Source: Haliotis asinina
Taxonomy: Eukaryota > Mollusca > Gastropoda > Lepetellida > Haliotidae
Direction: 5' to 3'
DNA length: 64,000 nucleotides
NCBI RefSeq assembly: GCF_037392515.1
Contig: NC_090280.1
Location: forward strand, 59,285,504-59,349,503
Shown: positions 63,583 through 64,000 of the stretch, one piece after another
Numbering within the stretch: position 1 is the stretch's first letter
Layout of the letters: every line of letters begins with the position of its first letter
Program-made: the position numbers and the translations under genes
The notes under the pieces: generated by a model
What the model saw: only the letters and a program-made list of their open reading frames with translations
What the model was told of the DNA's origin: nothing
Databases searched by the model: none

Positions 63583-64000
63583 TGCCAAGGTTAACGTCTG
63601 CACAACACCATGAGGTCACTGGAATGGTCTGTGGGAGAAAGTCAACAACAAGTGGCTTCACATTTCCACTGCCACCGGAACACCATTTCCTGAACTGCTG
63701 AGACGCTACCGGAAAACATATGACGTCATCAATCGGCCACGTTCTAGACGCCCACGTGTAACAACGCCAAGACAGGACAGATGGATAAGGGTGTCCTATC
63801 TTCGCCACAGGTTTCAGACTGCAGTGATGACTGCCCGGACCATCCCAGGACTTCGCTGTATTCACACCAACACAGTTCGACAACGTTTACGTCATCATGG
63901 GATCAGACCATGACGTCCCGCCATACGACCTATCCTGACACAACGTCATTGACAAGCTCGGCGAATGTCTGCAGACTCTCGTTTTGGTGGAGAAATGTTG
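63583..64000 (+). pseudogene. Decayed Tc1-like transposase, cut by the window edge
   Basis: From ATG at 63583 (MPRLTSAQHHEVTGM) the frame breaks, then continues as RVTTPRQDRWIRVSYLRHRF, TARTIPGLRCIHTNTVRQRL, RHHGIRP and ADSRFGGEM. These match the N-terminal DNA-binding part of Tc1 transposases (QDRYIRL, TIPG-R-IS--TVR-RL--HGI). At least two in-frame TGA codons stand where CGA (Arg) is expected, plus an early frameshift. The catalytic part lies beyond the edge. Confidence 0.7.

Overview
The window is animal nuclear DNA, most likely from a marine gastropod and probably an abalone (Haliotis). This is inferred from AT-rich sequence, spliced genes with GT-AG introns, and dozens of copies of two tRNA-related SINEs whose wording (ACGCCGCACTCAGCAATATT; GGTTCGATTCCCCACATGGG) I associate with abalone genomes. 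Nothing bacterial is present.

Layout. (1) 0.9-2.84 kb, minus strand: the 5' part of an immunoglobulin-domain gene (signal-peptide exon plus one Ig exon) running off the left edge. (2) 4.7-37.0 kb, plus strand: a complete 12-exon gene for a 526-residue protein with an F-BAR-like coiled region and a C-terminal, atypical SH3 domain. Its introns hold DIRS-type retroelement fossils, a LINE scrap, hAT-like and other MITEs, a HIRAN-like ORF, a hAT-like element enclosing a decayed virus-like fossil, and two large minisatellites. (3) 38-42 kb: intergenic, with a 1.1 kb inverted repeat whose loop looks like captured coding sequence. (4) 42.5-43.8 kb: a Tc1/mariner transposon with an uninterrupted 326-residue DD34E transposase. 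(5) 44.4-55.8 kb, plus strand: a complete 8-exon cytochrome P450 (CYP2 clan type, 489 residues) with SINE-packed introns; a copy of part of its exon 7 lies at 58.7 kb. (6) 57.0-61.3 kb, minus strand: a lectin gene with an F-type (fucolectin) domain on two exons and a PAN/Apple-like last exon, followed by five decayed tandem copies of that exon's tail. (7) 61.3-64.0 kb: mostly unassigned, ending in a decayed Tc1-like transposase cut by the right edge.

The host genes do not form one pathway. The P450 would act in the endoplasmic reticulum on small molecules, the lectin and Ig proteins look secreted or cell-surface (recognition or immunity is possible), and the F-BAR protein would link membrane curvature to the cytoskeleton. 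The clearest theme is that tandem duplication has repeatedly struck exon edges: an exon end with its splice donor (20.4 kb), a splice acceptor inside a minisatellite (46.4-47.0 kb), a PAN exon tail (57 kb) and a P450 exon start (58.7 kb).

Exon limits were set by matching splice sites and codon phase by eye. Family names come from motif recognition without database search.
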